Source: Ruminococcus flavefaciens
GTDB lineage: Bacteria > Bacillota > Clostridia > Oscillospirales > Ruminococcaceae
Direction: 5' to 3'
Assembly: GCA_004554385.1 (NCBI GenBank)
Contig: SFMO01000042.1
Location: 1 to 10,553 of the forward strand
Length of the DNA: 10,553 nucleotides
The notes beneath the pieces were generated by a model, which was given only the letters and a program-made list of their open reading frames with translations, made no database searches and was not told where the DNA came from. Shown here one piece after another: positions 7,656 to 10,553 of the stretch (its first letter is position 1; each line of letters begins with the position of its first letter). The translations under genes and the position numbers were made by a program.

Positions 7656-9230
7656 TCAGAACAGCTTCTGGAGTCTTTCGAGATAAGCTATAGATTCGTT
7701 CATCTTGTTTTTTCCGAAAAGCTTGGTCATATAAGCGCACAGCTCACGGAGCTCCTCTCTCAGCATCGCCAGGTTGAGGGACTCAAACTTTCGGAATATC
7801 TTTGTAGCCAGTATATAGTCGATACCGTCCAGCTCATCGCCGCCGCAGGCTACGTATACAGGAACAAAGAGGTTCATCTGCTTGAGGATACGGTTACCGA
7901 AGGCAACTCTCAGCTTTTCGATTACCCAAAGGTCAAGCTGCTGTATCTTCTTGAGATTTTCCTGTGATATAGGATACTTATCAAACGCCTCTCTGAAAAG
8001 CTTGTCGAGATGATCGAAGCCGAGATACATAGGAGGTGTATCCGGAGCGTCGAATGCAACGCCCTTTGCATCAAGGTTGATAGGCTGTGCACGGTCATAG
8101 ACCTTATCGGAGATTGCGAAGGTCGAGTCGTCGTTATTAGCAGTACCTATGTACCAGATATTCTGTGGGATACGTATCTTGCCCTTGTCAAGGTTCTCAG
8201 GGTCTGTGCTCCATACATTAGGAACGATATCCAGCTCCCATTCGTCAGCATTAGGCATTTCGAGAATAGACAGCATTTCTGCGAAGTAGTACTCGACACG
8301 GGCGATGTTCATCTCATCGAGGAGGATAAGGTTTACATCATTATTATAGCCCGATGAATATATCCTCTTGAGGACTTCGGTCTCGTTGAAGTTCTTGGTG
8401 AATTCGTTGAAGTAACCGAAGAGCTCTGTTCTGTCACGCCATGAAGGCTGTACAGAAGCAATAGTGGTTTCCACCTGGAGGAACTTACCGAAAGAGTACG
8501 GAAGTGAAGTCTTACCTGTACCAGAAATACCCTGAAGAATAATGAGCTTCGTAGAAGCCATACCTGCAAGGAAAAGTCTTATTATCTTCGGCTCATAGTA
8601 CAGGTGCATACGTGAGCAGGCGAAGTTGCGGAAGTTGTCCACGATGCCCACAAGGTCGATCTCGTTGTCATACTCAGGCGGAGTATAGGTCTTGTAGAAG
8701 GTATCCACTTCGATGAGCTTTGAGAATCTGTGCTCTGTGGTCTGAACAACACCGCTCTCCACAACAGCAGGCGCAGCTTCCTCGCCGCCCTCACCCATTT
8801 CGGCAGCCATAGTTCCGTCCGCAAGGGACAGCGCACCTGAGCCTGCAGGCATTCCCATCTGAGCGACCTTCATAGCCATTATCTCGTCCTTTTCCTTAGT
8901 CATCTTCAGCACTTTTCGCTGAAGCTCAGCAATCTCCTCAAGAAGATCCTCATTGCTGACAAGGGAGTGACGGAAACGTACATATTTCCTTATTGCAAGT
9001 ACGATCATCATTATAATGAGACCGTAGATCGCGATCACTATAATTATTGCCAGTATTGACAGCACCCAGCTCAGGGCACTGTAATTCTGCGAATGCTCCT
9101 TGAAGATGCTTATATAATTTTTGATATTGAATATCTGCTTTATTCCGTGTCCGAAGCCGCGGACAATATCCGCATATCCCTTCAGCATCTCGGAGATAAA
9201 AGCAAAAAACCATTTCAGAAATTCATTCAT
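7656..9230 (-). CDS. Membrane-anchored McrB-family AAA+ ATPase, 524 aa
   Basis: ATG start with CGGAGT five bases upstream, 41 bases after the signal peptidase gene. The N-terminus is membrane-associated: an amphipathic stretch (about 1-45), then a strong membrane helix at about 54-80 followed by RKYVRFRH, which places the ATPase in the cytoplasm. A short coiled coil (95-120) and a low-complexity Gly/Ala/Glu linker (125-165) lead into the AAA+ core. That core has Walker A GISGTGKT (234-241), Walker B LILLDEMNIARVEYYF (301-316), which is the McrB-family signature, sensor-1 IGTANND (361-367), and Arg380 as a possible arginine finger. Classical McrB is a soluble GTPase with a DNA-binding N-terminus; here that is replaced by a membrane anchor. 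It is directly followed by the McrC-like fusion gene, the usual McrB-McrC order. Probable role: a hexameric motor acting at the membrane. Nucleotide preference (ATP or GTP) cannot be told from the sequence. Confidence 0.93.
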   Translation of the reverse strand: MNEFLKWFFAFISEMLKGYADIVRGFGHGIKQIFNIKNYISIFKEHSQNYSALSWVLSILAIIIVIAIYGLIIMMIVLAIRKYVRFRHSLVSNEDLLEEIAELQRKVLKMTKEKDEIMAMKVAQMGMPAGSGALSLADGTMAAEMGEGGEEAAPAVVESGVVQTTEHRFSKLIEVDTFYKTYTPPEYDNEIDLVGIVDNFRNFACSRMHLYYEPKIIRLFLAGMASTKLIILQGISGTGKTSLPYSFGKFLQVETTIASVQPSWRDRTELFGYFNEFTKNFNETEVLKRIYSSGYNNDVNLILLDEMNIARVEYYFAEMLSILEMPNADEWELDIVPNVWSTDPENLDKGKIRIPQNIWYIGTANNDDSTFAISDKVYDRAQPINLDAKGVAFDAPDTPPMYLGFDHLDKLFREAFDKYPISQENLKKIQQLDLWVIEKLRVAFGNRILKQMNLFVPVYVACGGDELDGIDYILATKIFRKFESLNLAMLREELRELCAYMTKLFGKNKMNESIAYLERLQKLF

Positions 9231-9271
9231 AATATACTCCGAAAGTCAAATGCTTTCCCATATATCGCTTT

Positions 9272-10234
9272 TTATTCAGCGGCAGCCTCATCGCTTTCCG
9301 CTGCTTTTTCTGCAATATTTTCAATGTCATTTTCAGCCTTCTCAGTTACTACTTCGACTGTTTCCTCAGCCTTCCCGGTCACTTCTTCGACTGTTTCCTC
9401 AGTCTTCTCAGTTACTTCTTCGACTGTTTCCTCAGCCTTCTTAGTCACTTCTTCGACTGTTTCCTCAGCCTTCCCGGTCACTTCTTCGACTGTTTCCTCA
9501 GCCTTCTTGGTCACTTTTTCAGCTGTCTCCTCAAGCTTTTCAGCTGCTTTTTCAGCCTTATCTTCAGCATCGTTCACAGCTTCGGACGACTTTGCAGCAG
9601 CAGCTTCGGGAGATTCTCCCTTGCTTGCAAGGTACTCCTCGATAGCACGTCTCTTGATCTCTTCCTCGTCAAGCTGCTCGACAGGCTCGGGGCGCTTTGC
9701 TTCGATAAGCGCAACAATGAACTTGTAAAGTTCAAAGAGGAAGAACAGCGCCATCGGAATAACTATACATATAAAGAAGCCCTTCTTTGTACGCATGAAG
9801 TTCAGGAACTTACCGAATCCCGGTACTCTTGTTTCAGTCCACTTGCCGATAAGGTCGCCTGCATATGCAGGAGTTGTATCGTTTATCTCATTGTTATCGC
9901 CTCGTGTGATGAAGCTCTTTGAACCGTTGTTGTCCTCGACCTCAACGATTCTATGGGTATTCTTGACTCTGCTGCCGTCGATCACAGTCCAGAATGTGAT
10001 AACGTCACCGCTTTTAAGACTGTTGACGTCATCGATCTCCTTACATATGATAAGGTCGTTTCTGCTGAATGTAGGCTTCATTGAGTCAGATTCTACAGTC
10101 ATCGGGATATAACCGAAGATGTTTGCCACACCGTTATTTCTGCCTGATGAGAAAACTATTACCGTGACGAGGAATGCGATTATAAGCACGATCCATGCAA
10201 GCACATTTGCTGCCACTCTTAGTATCTTTTTCAT
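9272..10234 (-). CDS. SipW-like (ER-type) signal peptidase I with a repetitive acidic tail, 320 aa
   Basis: ATG start with GAAGGAGT upstream, 19 bases after the TasA-like gene. It is an integral membrane serine peptidase that removes signal peptides from exported proteins. Membrane helix 1 is about residues 10-29. The catalytic box is ESDSMKPTF with Ser51; NTHRIVEV carries His94 where classical bacterial enzymes have lysine, marking the archaeal/ER/SipW type; the RGDNNEINDT box is at 111-120. Membrane helix 2 is about 153-177. The family normally ends near here, at about 180-190 residues. This protein adds about 140 cytoplasmic residues, including six 11-residue repeats (235-300) and an acidic Ala/Glu end. 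The TasA-like protein encoded just upstream is the likely substrate, as with SipW and TasA in Bacillus. The tail may dock to the charged helix of the neighbouring fusion protein, but this is inference. Confidence 0.93.
   Translation of the reverse strand: MKKILRVAANVLAWIVLIIAFLVTVIVFSSGRNNGVANIFGYIPMTVESDSMKPTFSRNDLIICKEIDDVNSLKSGDVITFWTVIDGSRVKNTHRIVEVEDNNGSKSFITRGDNNEINDTTPAYAGDLIGKWTETRVPGFGKFLNFMRTKKGFFICIVIPMALFFLFELYKFIVALIEAKRPEPVEQLDEEEIKRRAIEEYLASKGESPEAAAAKSSEAVNDAEDKAEKAAEKLEETAEKVTKKAEETVEEVTGKAEETVEEVTKKAEETVEEVTEKTEETVEEVTGKAEETVEVVTEKAENDIENIAEKAAESDEAAAE
9335..9532 (-). repeat. Six tandem 33-bp coding repeats (11-residue EETVEEVTxKA units)
   Basis: In-frame tandem repeat in the signal peptidase tail. 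The units are EETAEKVTKKA, EETVEEVTGKA, EETVEEVTKKA, EETVEEVTEKT, EETVEEVTGKA and EETVEVVTEKA. DNA identity between the middle copies is very high, including the third codon positions, which points to recent unit duplication. The 11-residue (hendecad) period with Val at fixed positions predicts a long amphipathic or right-handed coiled-coil helix. Copy number may vary between strains. Confidence 0.92.
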
Positions 10235-10253
10235 ATTATTTTACTCCTTCATA

Positions 10254-10553
10254 TTACGTAGATTCCGTTATTTTAAAGCTCATACTCAGCTTTAGTGTTC
10301 CGCCAATTATGTCATCGATACAATCGGGGTCATTTCCTTCAAGCCATATTACAACTGTATACTTGTCCTTATCCTTTGCCTTGAATCCTTCCGTAGAAGT
10401 TCTCATAACAACACTTGAGGTCAGGAACTCGCTGTCGCAGTCGCTTTCCATGCCTCCGCCGTTTGATTTTGTCTTGCCGTAGACTGTCTTTTCACCGTTT
10501 TTGAAAACAGCCACACGGACAGCTTCATCAACCTTTTTAGTGACATTCTCGAT
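10254..10553 (-). CDS. C-terminal end of a TasA/camelysin-like SipW-dependent secreted protein (5' end outside window)
   Basis: The frame is open from the right edge to a stop at 10254-10256, giving the last 99 residues. The start lies outside the window; the GTG at 10514 is an internal valine codon. The C-terminus has the pattern KYTVVIWLEGNDPDC, then GGTLKLSMSFKI. A WLEG.DPDC segment followed by a Gly-Gly and a final beta strand is typical of proteins with SipW-type signal peptides in Clostridia, which are related in fold to TasA/CalY fibre proteins. It is 19 bases upstream of the SipW-like peptidase, the arrangement expected for a peptidase and its own substrate. Two cysteines (in DCDSEF and PDCIDD) could form a disulfide. 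The family call rests on the C-terminus alone. Confidence 0.8.
   Translation of the reverse strand: MENVTKKVDEAVRVAVFKNGEKTVYGKTKSNGGGMESDCDSEFLTSSVVMRTSTEGFKAKDKDKYTVVIWLEGNDPDCIDDIIGGTLKLSMSFKITEST

Noticed and set aside
4678..9230. A standard McrBC restriction system
   Set aside because: The ATPase has the McrB signature but a membrane anchor in place of a DNA-binding domain. The partner shows no PD-(D/E)XK nuclease motif and carries a signal peptidase.
9335..9532. Regular 33-bp repeats as a possible CRISPR array
   Set aside because: The repeats are directly adjacent with no unique spacers, and they stay in frame with conserved amino acids, so they are a protein repeat.
9093..9728. A 211-codon plus-strand ORF with Ser/Val/Phe repeats
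   Set aside because: It is the antisense shadow of the signal peptidase's 33-bp repeats and of the ATPase N-terminus. Its repeats are fully explained by the minus-strand gene.
10254..10514. A complete 86-residue protein starting at 10514
   Set aside because: The codon there is GTG (valine) with no ribosome binding site, and the same frame stays open to the window edge, so this is the end of a longer gene.

Overview
The window looks like chromosomal DNA of an anaerobic Firmicute of the Clostridia. Ribosome binding sites are strong and AGGAGG-like, some starts are GTG or TTG, a consensus sigma-A promoter and a U-tract terminator are present, and ER-type (SipW-like) signal peptidases sit next to a TasA-like secreted protein. 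The style resembles Ruminococcus/Oscillospiraceae, but this is inference from gene content and not a species call. All supported genes lie on the minus strand, so the window reads right to left.

Right part (10553 to about 4017): one closely spaced run of six genes, probably a single operon. In order of transcription these are: (1) the C-terminal end of a TasA/camelysin-like secreted protein; (2) a SipW-like signal peptidase with a long acidic tail of six 11-residue repeats; (3) a membrane-anchored McrB-family AAA+ ATPase; (4) a 983-residue fusion of an N-terminal domain resembling the DUF2357/McrC-like partners of McrB ATPases, a very long charged helix, and a second complete SipW-like signal peptidase domain; (5) a 150-residue single-pass membrane protein; (6) a 75-residue charged helical protein. 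A good intrinsic terminator follows at 3974-4012.

Middle (3604-4016): an AT-rich intergenic region holding that terminator and a perfect-consensus promoter (TTGACA, 17 bp, TATAAT) pointing left.

Left part (3603 to 1): one very large secreted glycine-rich protein with a TTG start, running off the left edge after at least 1200 residues. It holds two copies of an ALK-type glycine-rich domain, each followed by a beta-type module with a GGND(V/I)P motif. As given, the gene has a +1 frameshift in a five-base homopolymer at 3195-3199. The second reading frame is then open without a stop for more than 3.1 kb, so the break is recent, programmed, or a sequencing error.

Working hypothesis (inference): the operon encodes a membrane-associated machine in which an McrB-like AAA+ motor and an McrC-like partner are physically joined to signal peptidases, and which processes or assembles TasA-like surface proteins. 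No PD-(D/E)XK nuclease motif was found in the McrC-like protein, so this does not look like an ordinary McrBC restriction system. The peptidase-McrC-like fusion is the most unusual item in the window.
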